Assembly (NCBI GenBank): GCA_035545735.1
Contig: DASZXS010000013.1
Coordinates: 12,659 to 76,658 of the forward strand
Direction of reading: 5' to 3'
Length of the DNA stretch: 64,000 nucleotides
Source of the DNA: JAJYKC01 sp035545735
GTDB taxonomy: Bacteria > Acidobacteriota > Terriglobia > Bryobacterales > Bryobacteraceae
In this document: piece by piece, positions 26,053-34,949 of the stretch
Layout of the letters: each line of letters opens with the position of its first letter
How positions within the stretch are numbered: position 1 is the stretch's first letter
Position numbers and translations under genes: made by a program
The notes under the pieces: generated by a model
Seen by the model: the letters and a program-made list of their open reading frames with translations, nothing else
The model's database searches: none
Told to the model about the DNA's origin: nothing

Positions 26053-26879
26053 AACAGGGCTTCTCCCCGCCGCCGGATCAAAAACATCAACAGGGCCATT
26101 ACCAGCGCCATCAGCACCAGCGACGCGGCTGCGCCGAACGGCCAATCCCGCGCCGTCGTGAATTGATTCTGAATCAGATTCCCGATGAGAACGGTCTTGC
26201 CGCCGCCGAGAAGGTCGGGCGTCAGATAGGCGCCAATACAAGGGATGAACACCAGCACCGAGCCCGCGATAAACCCAGCCCGGGCCAGCGGCAGAGTGAC
26301 GCGCAGCATTGCCTCCCAGGGCCGCGCCCCCAGATCCGCCGCCGCATCGAGAAGGATGGGGTCCAGCCTCTCCAAGGTGGCATAAAGCGGCAGCACCATG
26401 AACGGCAGATACGCATACACCAGTCCAAGAATCACAGCGCCGTCGTTATAAAGCAGTGGAAGCGGCTCACGGATCAGGTGCAGACGCGCAAGAACCGTGT
26501 TAATCAGCCCGGTATCGCGCAGCAGAAACATCCACGCGTATATCCGAATCAGAAAGCTGGTCCAGAACGGGAGAATTACCAGGCTCAAGTAGAGATTTTT
26601 GCGCGGGCCGGATCGGGAGATAAACAGCGCGAGCGGAAACCCGAGCATCACGCACAAAACCGTGGTCACGCCCGCGATCCAGAACGACCGCGCAAGGACC
26701 GCCAGATATAAAGGATCGGCGAGACGCCGGTAGCTCTCGAGCGACCAGGGGAGGCCGGCGCCGCCGTAGGCTCCTCGCGTGAGCAGGCTGTAAAGGAGGA
26801 CGATGCCGAGGGGCACGATCATCAGGCACAGCATCACGGCCCAGGATGGAGCGAGGAACACCGAGCGCAGCCGCTTCAT
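26049..26879 (-). CDS. potB: Spermidine/putrescine ABC transporter permease
   Basis: 276 residues with six predicted helices and the EAA-type loop DAAADLGARPWEAMLRVTLPLARAG. N-terminal LMIVPLGIVLLYSLL and SFLIRIYAWMFLL are PotB-like. It lies 24 bp after potA and overlaps potC by 4 bases. Confidence 0.9.
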   Translation of the reverse strand: MKRLRSVFLAPSWAVMLCLMIVPLGIVLLYSLLTRGAYGGAGLPWSLESYRRLADPLYLAVLARSFWIAGVTTVLCVMLGFPLALFISRSGPRKNLYLSLVILPFWTSFLIRIYAWMFLLRDTGLINTVLARLHLIREPLPLLYNDGAVILGLVYAYLPFMVLPLYATLERLDPILLDAAADLGARPWEAMLRVTLPLARAGFIAGSVLVFIPCIGAYLTPDLLGGGKTVLIGNLIQNQFTTARDWPFGAAASLVLMALVMALLMFLIRRRGEALL

Positions 26880-26903
26880 GATGCCTTTTTCCTCCCGCGC
26901 TGC

Positions 26904-27869
26904 TTAATCGCCGAATCTCAGTTCATCGGCGGCACGCCACCACAGGTGCACGCTTTCGCCTTCGCGGAAATTTTCTTCGAGCCTCGAAACTTCGGCCACC
27001 ACCGGAGCGCCATCCGGAAACCGCGATTCCACATGAATCCGGTTGCCCAGAAAACTGGAGCGCGTGATGGTTGCCGGGCGGCAGGAAACGCCGTCCGGAT
27101 TGCTTTTGGAAATTCGGATCGCTTCCGGACGCACTCCAAAGCCGTCAATCCAGTTGACCTGGCCGAGGAACGATGCCACGAAGCGCGAACGCGGCTTCAA
27201 ATAAAGCTCCTGGGGCGTGCCCACTTGCTCAATGCGGCCGCCGTTCATCACCGCAATGCGGTCGGAAAGCGATAGCGCCTCTTCCTGGTCGTGGGTCACA
27301 AAAAGAAACGTGATGCCGACCCGGCGCTGCAGGCTTTTCAGCTCCGCCCGCACGTGCTTCCTTAGGTTTGGATCGAGCGCCGAAAGCGGTTCATCCAGCA
27401 GCAAAACATCCGGCTGCACCACCAGCGAACGCGCCAGCGCCACCCTCTGCTTTTCGCCGCCGGACAACTCGCCCGGATAGCGCGACTCCTTCCGCGTCAA
27501 CTGAACCAGTTCGAGCACCCCGCGGACCCGGTCCGCCAGATCCGGTGGTGGAGTGGAGCGGCGCAGGCCGAACTCGACGTTCTGCTGAACCGTGAGATGG
27601 GGAAACAGCGCGTAATTCTGGAAAACGGTGGAGACGTTGCGCTCATAAGGCTTCCGGTCCTGAATGCTCGCGCCATTCAGAAAAATCTCGCCCGAGGTGG
27701 GGGAGTCGAAGCCCGCAACCAGACGGAGGGTGGTGGTTTTACCGCAGCCCGAGGGCCCGAGGAGCGAGAAAAATTCGCCCCTCGGAATCTCGAACGTAAC
27801 CCGATCTACGGCCTGATGGCCGGGGAATGACTTCGAGATATCCCGGAGTTCCAGGACCCCCAGCTTCAT
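26904..27869 (-). CDS. potA: Spermidine/putrescine ABC transporter ATPase
   Basis: 321 residues. Walker A GPSGCGKTT (38-46), signature LSGGEKQR, Walker B LLLDEPLSALD and switch FVTHDQEEAL are intact. A short TOBE-like tail follows (VRPEAIRI). It energises polyamine import. It starts only 9 bp after the sodA stop, so it is probably cotranscribed with sodA. Confidence 0.92.
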   Translation of the reverse strand: MKLGVLELRDISKSFPGHQAVDRVTFEIPRGEFFSLLGPSGCGKTTTLRLVAGFDSPTSGEIFLNGASIQDRKPYERNVSTVFQNYALFPHLTVQQNVEFGLRRSTPPPDLADRVRGVLELVQLTRKESRYPGELSGGEKQRVALARSLVVQPDVLLLDEPLSALDPNLRKHVRAELKSLQRRVGITFLFVTHDQEEALSLSDRIAVMNGGRIEQVGTPQELYLKPRSRFVASFLGQVNWIDGFGVRPEAIRISKSNPDGVSCRPATITRSSFLGNRIHVESRFPDGAPVVAEVSRLEENFREGESVHLWWRAADELRFGD

Positions 27870-27878
27870 CGATCGAGT

Positions 27879-28490
27879 TTACTTCCCGCTTTGAAATCGC
27901 TTCGCCGCTTCGTCCCAATTTACGACGTTCCAGAAAGCGGCGACGTAGTCGGGCCGGCGGTTTTGATATTTCAGATAATACGCGTGCTCCCAAACGTCAA
28001 GTCCAAGCACGGGAAATTTACCGTCCGCCAGCGGGGAATCCTGGTTCGCGGTCGAAAGAATCTCCAACTGGCTGCCGCTCTTCACCAGCCAGGCCCAGCC
28101 GGAGCCGAAGCGTCCGGCGGCTGCCGCGGCGAATTTCTCCTTGAAGCCGTCGAAGCTGCCGAAAGCGCTATTGATGGCCGCGCCGAGATCGCCGGACGGC
28201 TTCGCGCCGCCGTTGACTTTCAGAAGCTGCCAGAACAAAGAGTGGTTCGCATGCCCGCCGCCGTTGTTGCGAACCGCCGTACGGATTGCCTCCGGCACGA
28301 TCGCATAGTTGTTGGCCAGCAATTCTTCCACGGTTTTCGATTGAAGCTCCGGAGCCGATTCCAGGGCCTTGTTCAAATTGTTGACATAAGCGCCGTGGTG
28401 TTTGTCGTGGTGGATTTCCATCGTGGTCTTATCGATGAACGGCTCCAGCGCGTCCGACGCGTAGGGAAGAGGGGGAAGAGTGAATGGCAT
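27879..28490 (-). CDS. sodA: Manganese superoxide dismutase
   Basis: 203 residues, very close to E. coli SodA in sequence. Metal ligands are His27 (MEIHHDKHHGAYVNN), the His of GGGHANHSLFW, and Asp/His of LGLDVWEHAYY. Gly-Gly before HANHS, together with the Gln of TANQDSPL, points to the Mn type over the Fe type. There is no signal peptide, so it is cytoplasmic. AAGGAG precedes the ATG. It sits between gatA and potA; a candidate promoter is at 28505-28533. Confidence 0.94.
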   Translation of the reverse strand: MPFTLPPLPYASDALEPFIDKTTMEIHHDKHHGAYVNNLNKALESAPELQSKTVEELLANNYAIVPEAIRTAVRNNGGGHANHSLFWQLLKVNGGAKPSGDLGAAINSAFGSFDGFKEKFAAAAAGRFGSGWAWLVKSGSQLEILSTANQDSPLADGKFPVLGLDVWEHAYYLKYQNRRPDYVAAFWNVVNWDEAAKRFQSGK

Positions 28491-28504
28491 GTTTTTTCTC
28501 CTTA

Positions 28505-28533
28505 ATCGTAATTCTCAGTGTTCTGACCGGCAA
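28505..28533 (-). promoter_or_regulatory. Candidate sigma-70-type promoter for sodA
   Basis: On the minus strand TTGCCG (28528-28533) and TACGAT (28505-28510) are 17 bp apart, each matching 4 of 6 consensus bases. It lies across the gatA/sodA gap and could let sodA and potABCD respond separately from gatCA. Confidence 0.35.
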
Positions 28534-28543
28534 GTCCGCGGGA

Positions 28544-29998
28544 TCATTTCGTACCGCTGGCGAGTTCGTAGGCGTGTGCCAGACGGAACATCCCGGACTC
28601 GTCGAAATGTTTGGCCAGAATCTGCATCCCTACCGGAAGGCCCCCGGCGGTTTCGCCGCAGGGCACGCTCATACAGGGGATTCCGGCAAGATCTCCGGTG
28701 ATCGTATAGACGTCCGAAAGGTACATCTCCATCGGATCGTCCAGTTTTTCACCAAGCTTGAAAGCGGGAAACGGGCTCACCGGCGTGACGATCGCGTCCA
28801 CCGCGCCAAATGCCTGCGCAAAATCGCGAGCGATCAACGCACGCACCCGCTGCGCTTTCAGATAATAGGCGTCGTAATATCCGTGGCTCAGAACGTAGGT
28901 GCCCAGCATAATGCGCCGTTTGCATTCCGCTCCGAATCCTTCACCGCGCGTCACCCGGTACATATCCGCGAGCGTTCCATCGCCCTTGGCTCTTGCGGTG
29001 TAGCGCACGCCGTCATAGCGCGCGAGATTCGAGCTCGCCTCCGCGGTCGCGATAATGTAGTACGCGGCAATCGCGTAGCGGGTGTGCGGAAGGCTGATCT
29101 CGCAGACCTCGCAGCCTAACCCCCGCAGCGTCTCCACGGCTTTGAGCACGATTTCGCGGCTCTCATTGGACGGCCCTTCGAAATATTCCTTCGGCAGGCC
29201 GATCTTCAACCCCTTCACCTTGCCGTCCAGCGCCGCCCTGTAGTGTGGCACCGGGGCGAAGGCGCTGGTGGCGTCCATTTCGTCGCGGCCAGCGATCGCT
29301 TCGAGCACCCGCGCCGCATCCGCGACGCTGCGCGCAAACGGTCCCACATGATCGAGCGAACTCGCGAACGCCACCAGGCCATAACGCGAAACACGCCCGT
29401 AAGTGGGCGTCACGCCAACCACCCCGCAAAATGACGCCGGCTGCCGGATGGAGCCGCCTGTGTCCGAGCCGAGCGATGCCACCGCGGCGCCCTGCGCTAC
29501 CACCGCCGCCGACCCTCCGCTCGACCCACCCGGCACCCGCTCTAAATCGCGCGGATTCCGCACCGGGCCGAACGCCGAATTTTCGTTCGACGATCCCATC
29601 GCGAATTCATCGCAGTTGGCTTTCCCCAGAATCACCGCGCCGGCCTTCTCCAGTTTCACAACCGCCGTCGCGTCGTACGGCGGCACATACTTCTCGAGCA
29701 GCCGCGAGCCGCACGTGGTCCGCACACCCCGCGTCACCAGCACATCTTTCACCGCCACGGGAACGCCGGCGAGCGGTCCGGGATCTTCCCCCGCGGCGAT
29801 CTTTTCGTCGACGGCGCGCGCCGCGGAAAGCGCCCGCTCGCGGCAAAAAGAAATATAGCCGTTGATTTTCGGATTCTCGGATTCCGCGAAATCGAGTGCA
29901 GCCTCCGCCAGCTCCAGGGCGCTGAACCGCTTACTTCGGAGTCCCTCGTGAATTTCCTGAATACCAAGCGCGCCCAGGCCGTTGGGGAACGCGGTCAT
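28544..29998 (-). CDS. gatA: Asp-tRNA(Asn)/Glu-tRNA(Gln) amidotransferase subunit A
   Basis: 484 residues, amidase-signature enzyme. The triad is Lys84 (AVKDVL), cis-Ser159 (GGSSGGSA) and nucleophile Ser183 (GSDTGGSIR). It releases ammonia from glutamine for the GatCAB complex, which corrects misacylated tRNAs. It overlaps gatC by 4 bases. gatB is not in the window and must lie elsewhere. Confidence 0.96.
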   Translation of the reverse strand: MTAFPNGLGALGIQEIHEGLRSKRFSALELAEAALDFAESENPKINGYISFCRERALSAARAVDEKIAAGEDPGPLAGVPVAVKDVLVTRGVRTTCGSRLLEKYVPPYDATAVVKLEKAGAVILGKANCDEFAMGSSNENSAFGPVRNPRDLERVPGGSSGGSAAVVAQGAAVASLGSDTGGSIRQPASFCGVVGVTPTYGRVSRYGLVAFASSLDHVGPFARSVADAARVLEAIAGRDEMDATSAFAPVPHYRAALDGKVKGLKIGLPKEYFEGPSNESREIVLKAVETLRGLGCEVCEISLPHTRYAIAAYYIIATAEASSNLARYDGVRYTARAKGDGTLADMYRVTRGEGFGAECKRRIMLGTYVLSHGYYDAYYLKAQRVRALIARDFAQAFGAVDAIVTPVSPFPAFKLGEKLDDPMEMYLSDVYTITGDLAGIPCMSVPCGETAGGLPVGMQILAKHFDESGMFRLAHAYELASGTK

Positions 29999-30294
29999 CG
30001 CTCTATCACCTTGGGAACTTTGAAATAGCCGCCGCCCGCGGCGGGCGCATTGGCGACAGCGGTCTCCGAACCAAGAACCGGGCGCGGATCGTCTTCCCGC
30101 AGCGTGGCCGTGTCGCCTGCGTCGTATAACACCTGCGCCATCGGCTCCACGCCCGTGGTGTCCAATTCGTTGAGGGTTTCAATATGATCAAGAATTTCGC
30201 CCAAATCGCGCGCCATGCGTCGCGTCTCCTCGCGGCTCAGCGAAAGGTTGGCCAGCGCGGCGACGTAATCCACTTGCTGTTCGGTAATTTTCAC
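29995..30294 (-). CDS. gatC: Asp-tRNA(Asn)/Glu-tRNA(Gln) amidotransferase subunit C
   Basis: 99 residues. The GatC pattern is clear: VDYVAALANLSLSREE at the N-terminus, the LGEILDHIETLNELDTTGVEPM core, then RED(D)PRPVL. It stabilises the GatAB interface. It comes 10 bp after the dciA-like gene and overlaps gatA. Confidence 0.95.
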   Translation of the reverse strand: MKITEQQVDYVAALANLSLSREETRRMARDLGEILDHIETLNELDTTGVEPMAQVLYDAGDTATLREDDPRPVLGSETAVANAPAAGGGYFKVPKVIER

Positions 30295-30304
30295 TCACTC
30301 GCTC

Positions 30305-30706
30305 TCACAACGCTTTTTTCTTCGCGCCCCGGTACAGCATGCGGAGCACGGGATCGGCAATGCCGTCCGAATCGGAGGCGGAGTCGGGAGAAACCGCGCT
30401 CCTCGGAGGCATGCGCGGCACGTTCAGGCGCTCGCGCTTCACCCGGAATTCCAATTCGTTCACAATCCCGGCACCCAGGAGTTCGCTGAGCTTCGCCAGA
30501 ATCGGCGACCGCAGTTGATAAAGCTGCTGCTGCCAGACTTTGTCCTCCACGTCAATCACCAGGCGATCGCGGACCAGACACGAAGCCATCGCACGGGAGG
30601 CAAGGCGCTCGCCGATGGCCGCAATCCAGGCCGAGATCACCAGATCTTCCGCCTGAATGCCGGGCATGTTTCGCAACTTGGCGATGGTTTTCCCCGCGCG
30701 CTCCAT
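30305..30706 (-). CDS. DUF721/DciA-like protein
   Basis: 133 residues. The DUF721 domain is recognised from the AGKTIAKLRNMPGI / VISAWIAAIGERLASRA / LVIDVEDKVWQQQLYQLRSPILAKLSELLG pattern. DciA proteins load the replicative helicase in bacteria lacking DnaC/DnaI. The open frame continues upstream, but that part is the antisense of maf; I place the start at ATG 30706 (ATG 30733 is also possible). It is divergent from maf across about 30 bp. Confidence 0.78.
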   Translation of the reverse strand: MERAGKTIAKLRNMPGIQAEDLVISAWIAAIGERLASRAMASCLVRDRLVIDVEDKVWQQQLYQLRSPILAKLSELLGAGIVNELEFRVKRERLNVPRMPPRSAVSPDSASDSDGIADPVLRMLYRGAKKKAL

Positions 30707-30736
30707 TTTCGTTGGTAAACCCGATTTTAGCATCCT

Positions 30737-31291
30737 ATGCTGAAAGACATGCTGGTGCTGGCTTCGAAATCGCCGCGGCGCGCGGAAATCCTGACGCAGT
30801 CGGGCTTGGCTTTCATCGTGCGCGCGGCGGATGTTCCAGAGACGCGTCGCGGCTCTGAAGACCCGGGGGAGTTTGTGCGGCGCCTGGCGCGCGAAAAGGC
30901 GGAGGCCGTCGAACGAAGGGACGGCGAAGTGATTCTCGGCGCGGACACCATAGTGCTGGTGGACGGTGAAATCCTGGGCAAGCCCCGCGATGCCGGTGAC
31001 GCCGCGCGCATGCTCCGGCTTCTCTCCGGACGCGCCCACCAGGTCCTCACCGGCATCTGCCTCCGAACCGCTGCGCGCGATATCGTGGACTGCGCTGTTA
31101 CGGAGGTCGTTTTCTGCCCGCTTCGCGAAGCGGAAATTTCCGCCTATGTTCAGTCGGGTGAACCCCTGGATAAGGCGGGCGCATACGCGATCCAGGGTCT
31201 GGCCTCGAAGTTTGTGGAGCGCATTGCCGGCTGTTATTTCAACGTCGTCGGATTACCGGTCTCGCTGGTGTACCGTTATCTTCATGGATAG
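30737..31291 (+). CDS. maf: Maf-like nucleoside triphosphate pyrophosphatase
   Basis: 184 residues. The Maf fold is marked by LASKSPRRAEIL at the N-terminus, ILGADTIVLVDGEILGKP and the late DKAGAYAIQGLASKFVERIAGCYFNVVGLP. It hydrolyses non-canonical nucleotides or dTTP/UTP, and its overproduction blocks septation in other bacteria. The ATG at 30749 gives the more usual short N-terminus; the listed start is the upstream ATG. Confidence 0.93.
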   Translation: MLKDMLVLASKSPRRAEILTQSGLAFIVRAADVPETRRGSEDPGEFVRRLAREKAEAVERRDGEVILGADTIVLVDGEILGKPRDAGDAARMLRLLSGRAHQVLTGICLRTAARDIVDCAVTEVVFCPLREAEISAYVQSGEPLDKAGAYAIQGLASKFVERIAGCYFNVVGLPVSLVYRYLHG

Positions 31292-31345
31292 GGCCGCCGG
31301 GCGATAGGTTAGGCGCGGTAGAATCTTTCGCATAAGGTGGGCGCC

Positions 31346-33286
31346 ATGAAACGACTAGCCGTCTTTTTTGCCCTGGTAGCCTCCGCGTCCGCCGCGGACT
31401 GGCATGACGAAGGCGTTCTGTATCTGAACTCATCGCCCCACGCGGTGATGCATCCCGTGCCCGTCCACGCCGTCACCATCGGGGATGGCTTCTGGTATGC
31501 GCGCCGCAAAGCGAACGTCGAGCGCAGCATACCCAGCATGCTGCAACTTCTGGAAGAGAACGGCGTCGTGGATAATTTCCGCCGCCTCTCCGGCCGCAAG
31601 AATGCGCCTCTCCGCGGACCTGTCTATACCGATTCCGACATCTACAAATGGATCGAGGGCGCGGCCTTCTCCCTGCAAACCGAACGCAATCCGGCGCTGG
31701 AAAAAACCATCGACGGCCTGGTGGATGACATCCTCGCGGCGCAGGAACCGAGCGGATATCTCAACACGCACCTCAGCGGTGATCGCGTCAAGGAGCGTTT
31801 CCACGGCATGACCCGCAATCACGAGCTGTACTGCCTGGGCCACATGCTCCAGGCGGGCATCGCCTATTACCGGGCCACCGGGAACCGCCGCTTTCTCGAC
31901 GGCGGCATCCGCTTTGTCGATTACCTGATCGCCAATTTCGGCCCAGCGCCGAAACCGCCCCTCCTTACCGGGCATCCCGAGTTGGAACTTGCCCTCGCCG
32001 AGCTATATCGCACCACGGGAGAACGTAAATACATCGATCTGGCAGGGTATCTTCTCAGTGGCCAGGAAACCGAGCGCCTCCACTTACGGCCATCGGACAT
32101 CACGTATCTATTCAGCGGCATCCCCTTCACTTCACGCACGGAGTTTGTCGGGCACGCGGTCCGCGCCATGTATGCATCGAGTGGAGCGGCCGACTATTAC
32201 ATGGAAACCGGCGACCCGGCTTACTGGAAAACGCTTCAGACGCTGTGGAGCGACATGACTCGCCGTAAGATGTACATCACCGGCGGCGTAGGCTCGCGCT
32301 CCGAAGGCGAGGCGTTTGGCGATCCCTACGAGCTACCCAATGCCCAGGCTTACACCGAAAGCTGCGCCGCCATCGGAAACATGATGTGGAACTTCCGCAT
32401 GCTCGCCGCTACCGGCGACGCAAAATATGCAGACGTGATGGAGCGCGCGCTCTATAACGGCATCAACTCGGGCATGTCGCTCGACGGCACTCTTTACTGC
32501 TACCGCAATCCGCTCGCGTCGTCCGGCGAGAAGATCCGCAATCCCTGGTATGACACCACCTGCTGTCCTCCCAACATCGAGCGGACGCTCTCTTCCCTGC
32601 CCGGCTATTTCTACGCGACCAGCAAGGACGGTTTGTGGGTGCATCTGTATCACAACTCCGAGTTGGACTGGCATTTGGAAGACGGAACCGCCCTGCGAGT
32701 AAAGCAGGAAACCCAATATCCCTGGAAAGGCCTGGTCACGATGACACTCACGCCGGCGCAGACCGCGGAGTTTGCGCTGCATGTACGGATTCCGGGATGG
32801 TCGCGACGGAATTCGGTGCGAGTGAATGGACAGACCGTGACGGGCGTTGCCTCGGGAAAGTATCTCACCATCCGGCGGAGTTGGAAACCAGGCGACCGGG
32901 TGACGCTCGACTTCAGCATGACGCCGGAGTTGATCGCCTCGAACCCTCTGGTGCGCGAAAACACCGGCAAGGTGGCTCTGGAGCGCGGACCGCTGGTGTA
33001 TTGCCTGGAGCAACCGGATCAACTGGCGCCGGTGGACGACCTGGCGCTGCGAGAAGCGTCGAAGCCGTTCGCGGCGGAATTCGACAAGGATCTGCTGGGC
33101 GGAATCGTGATCCTGAAGCATGAAGGCGAGGCGTTCGTGAAGCCGCTGGGAGATCAACCGCTTTACCAGCCGGCGGCGCTCGAAAAAAAGCCGGCGACGA
33201 AGCCTCTGGAACTGCGGTTCATTCCCTATTACGCCTGGGCGAACCGGGGGCAGCACGCGATGGAAGTTTGGGTCCCTCTGCCCTGA
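31346..33286 (+). CDS. Secreted GH127 beta-L-arabinofuranosidase-like protein (former DUF1680)
   Basis: 646 residues with a signal peptide (KRLAVFFALVASASAA). The catalytic zinc-thiolate site of GH127 is present: Glu338 and Cys340 in YTESCAAIGNMMW, and the Cys406-Cys407 pair in TTCCPPNIERTL. In the characterised Bifidobacterium enzyme the equivalent Cys pair contains the nucleophile. DSDIYKWIEGA and GGVGSRSEGEAFGDPYELPN also fit. It likely removes beta-L-arabinofuranose from plant glycans outside the cytoplasm. I chose ATG 31346 (AAGGTGG upstream) over GTG 31337. TAGAAT at 31319-31324 is a possible -10. Confidence 0.88.
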   Translation: MKRLAVFFALVASASAADWHDEGVLYLNSSPHAVMHPVPVHAVTIGDGFWYARRKANVERSIPSMLQLLEENGVVDNFRRLSGRKNAPLRGPVYTDSDIYKWIEGAAFSLQTERNPALEKTIDGLVDDILAAQEPSGYLNTHLSGDRVKERFHGMTRNHELYCLGHMLQAGIAYYRATGNRRFLDGGIRFVDYLIANFGPAPKPPLLTGHPELELALAELYRTTGERKYIDLAGYLLSGQETERLHLRPSDITYLFSGIPFTSRTEFVGHAVRAMYASSGAADYYMETGDPAYWKTLQTLWSDMTRRKMYITGGVGSRSEGEAFGDPYELPNAQAYTESCAAIGNMMWNFRMLAATGDAKYADVMERALYNGINSGMSLDGTLYCYRNPLASSGEKIRNPWYDTTCCPPNIERTLSSLPGYFYATSKDGLWVHLYHNSELDWHLEDGTALRVKQETQYPWKGLVTMTLTPAQTAEFALHVRIPGWSRRNSVRVNGQTVTGVASGKYLTIRRSWKPGDRVTLDFSMTPELIASNPLVRENTGKVALERGPLVYCLEQPDQLAPVDDLALREASKPFAAEFDKDLLGGIVILKHEGEAFVKPLGDQPLYQPAALEKKPATKPLELRFIPYYAWANRGQHAMEVWVPLP

Positions 33287-33294
33287 AGCGCCTC

Positions 33295-34251
33295 GTGCCG
33301 TTTCTCTTTCACCGTCTGCGGTTTCATTTTCTGGCGGAAGCGCCGGTTCATTTCGCGCCCGGCAAATCGGGTAACATGCTGCGCGGCGCGTTCGGCTCGG
33401 TATTCCGGCAGATCGCCTGCGTCCCGCATTGCCCGGGCGCAACGCGCTGCGAGTTGCGCGAAACCTGCGCGTACGCGCGTATCTTCGAGCCGGCCGCCGG
33501 TGGAACGGGTCCGAGCGGTTTAGCCGATCCTCCCCGGCCCTTTGTCTTCCGCGCCAGCCACCTGGACGGAAAAACCATCGCCGCCGGCGAGCGATTCCAT
33601 TTCGACGTACACCTGTTCGACGTGGCGCGCGAGGCGAGTCTCGCGGATTTCATCCGGACCTTCGCACAGTTGGGCTGCGAGGGAATGGGGCCGGGACGCG
33701 CGAAAGCGGCGCTATCGAGCGTGGAGCAGTTGGACGCCGCCGGGCGGCCGGTTCTCCGGATTTTCGAGGGACGCTCGATTCCACGGCCGGCGGAGATCCA
33801 GCCATTGTCGCTGCCTCTGGAACCGCTCCCCGAAGCGCCCCGCCGCATTGCGGTGCGATTCCTAACCCCCACGGAACTGAAATCCGGCCAGCAGTTAGCA
33901 GCCAGGCCGGAGTTCGGTATCTTACTCTCACGCATTCGCGACCGGGTGAGCACGCTCAGCGCTCTCTACGGCGCCGGACCTCTGGAAATCGACTTCGCCG
34001 CTTTCGGACAACGGGCGGGCGAGGTACGCATGACCGGTTGTGACCTCCAACCCATATCGGTCACGCGGCGAAGCTCAAAAACCGGCCAGCGTCATGCGTT
34101 AGGCGGCTTTACGGGCATAGCGGAGTATGAGGGAGAGCTAGCCGCATTCATCCCGTTCCTGGTTGCGGCCCAATTCACCGGAGTGGGCCGGCAGACCACT
34201 TGGGGGAAGGGAGAGATCGGGACGGAACTCGTGGGCCTGGCCCAACCGTGA
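33295..34251 (+). CDS. Cas6-like RAMP protein (CRISPR_Cas6 family), not next to a CRISPR locus
   Basis: 318 residues from GTG 33295, nine bases after the GH127 stop. The C-terminal half has the RAMP-type glycine-rich region GGFTGIAEYEGELAAFIPFLVAAQFTGVG followed by RQTTWGKGE, as in Cas6 pre-crRNA endonucleases (PF10040). The N-terminal half has HFAPGKSGNMLRGAFG and a cysteine cluster (Cys42, 46, 52, 58), typical of the longer Cas6-like proteins. No other cas gene or repeat array is present in 64 kb. It may process crRNAs from a distant array or have another RNA role. The catalytic residue cannot be assigned from sequence alone. Confidence 0.8.
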   Translation: MPFLFHRLRFHFLAEAPVHFAPGKSGNMLRGAFGSVFRQIACVPHCPGATRCELRETCAYARIFEPAAGGTGPSGLADPPRPFVFRASHLDGKTIAAGERFHFDVHLFDVAREASLADFIRTFAQLGCEGMGPGRAKAALSSVEQLDAAGRPVLRIFEGRSIPRPAEIQPLSLPLEPLPEAPRRIAVRFLTPTELKSGQQLAARPEFGILLSRIRDRVSTLSALYGAGPLEIDFAAFGQRAGEVRMTGCDLQPISVTRRSSKTGQRHALGGFTGIAEYEGELAAFIPFLVAAQFTGVGRQTTWGKGEIGTELVGLAQP

Positions 34252-34350
34252 TGCCGGCGCCCCCGCAGCCCCATGCCCGGCCGGAATTACCCGGCTCGCG
34301 CGCGCTTTCCCTGCTCGTTTCCCCCCATAATTCTGAAACCACAAGACTAC

Positions 34351-34359
34351 TGCTATACT
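34351..34359 (+). promoter_or_regulatory. Extended -10 promoter element before yceD-rpmF-plsX
   Basis: TGCTATACT fits the TGnTATAAT extended -10 pattern. The region around it (34320-34380) is AT-rich. A weak -35 (TTCTGA) lies 17 bp upstream. Predicted transcription would begin about 30 bases before the yceD start. Confidence 0.45.
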
Positions 34360-34398
34360 AGGATTTTGCTTTTTTCCGGCCGGCATGTAGAGGTGTGT

Positions 34399-34920
34399 GT
34401 GTTCTTAAGTTTGAGAGAGTTGGAGCTGCGGAAGGTTGAGTTTTCCGTGGCGGTACCCGCCGGTTTGAACGAGTTTCCGGACCAGCACTGGCGCCAGGCT
34501 GGGCCGATTGAGGCTGCGGGTTGTGCGCGCTTGGAGAGCGAAGCGCTCGAAGAGATCCGGATCTCCGGCCATCTCCATACCGGGATGGAAGGCGACTGCG
34601 ACCGCTGCCTCGAAGCCGTCGGTTTTGTTGTGGATACGGATTTCGACGTCTGCTATCGCCCGGCGCGCTTCGCCGATTCCGGCGCCGACGAGAAAGAGAT
34701 CGAGGAAGCCGAAAGCAACGTCGCGTTTTATGAGGGCGATGGGATCGAACTCAACGATGTGCTCCGGGAACAAGTGATACTCTCGCTGCCCATGCAGCGG
34801 CTTTGCCGTGAGGATTGCCGTGGAATCTGCCCGGTTTGCGGGAAGAACCGGAACGTGGCAAACTGCGGATGCTGTTCGAAACCGGCCGATGACCGCTGGG
34901 CAGCTTTGAAACAGATATAG
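34399..34920 (+). CDS. yceD: YceD/DUF177 family protein
   Basis: 173 residues from GTG 34399 (AGAGG five bases upstream), the family's normal length. Paired cysteines in GDCDRCLE and in LCREDCRGICPVCG...NCGC suggest zinc binding. It is placed immediately before rpmF, as in most bacteria, and the family is linked to 23S rRNA/ribosome assembly. The frame is open back to 34273, but that would add a non-conserved Arg-rich segment crossing the promoter. First gene of yceD-rpmF-plsX. Confidence 0.85.
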   Translation: MFLSLRELELRKVEFSVAVPAGLNEFPDQHWRQAGPIEAAGCARLESEALEEIRISGHLHTGMEGDCDRCLEAVGFVVDTDFDVCYRPARFADSGADEKEIEEAESNVAFYEGDGIELNDVLREQVILSLPMQRLCREDCRGICPVCGKNRNVANCGCCSKPADDRWAALKQI

Positions 34921-34949
34921 AATTTTGATTTAGACGAGGGAATACAAGA

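Noticed and set aside
30707..31039. Upstream half of the open frame containing the dciA-like gene
   Set aside because: This part is the exact antisense of maf; the DUF721 similarity begins only after ATG 30706.
31292..31345. Promoter before the GH127 gene (TAGAAT at 31319)
   Set aside because: The -10 is good but no -35 resemblance is present; not listed as a separate feature.
33295..34251. Search for a CRISPR array or other cas genes near the Cas6-like gene
   Set aside because: No regularly spaced repeats of 25-40 bp and no Cas1, Cas2 or effector-like protein were seen in the window.
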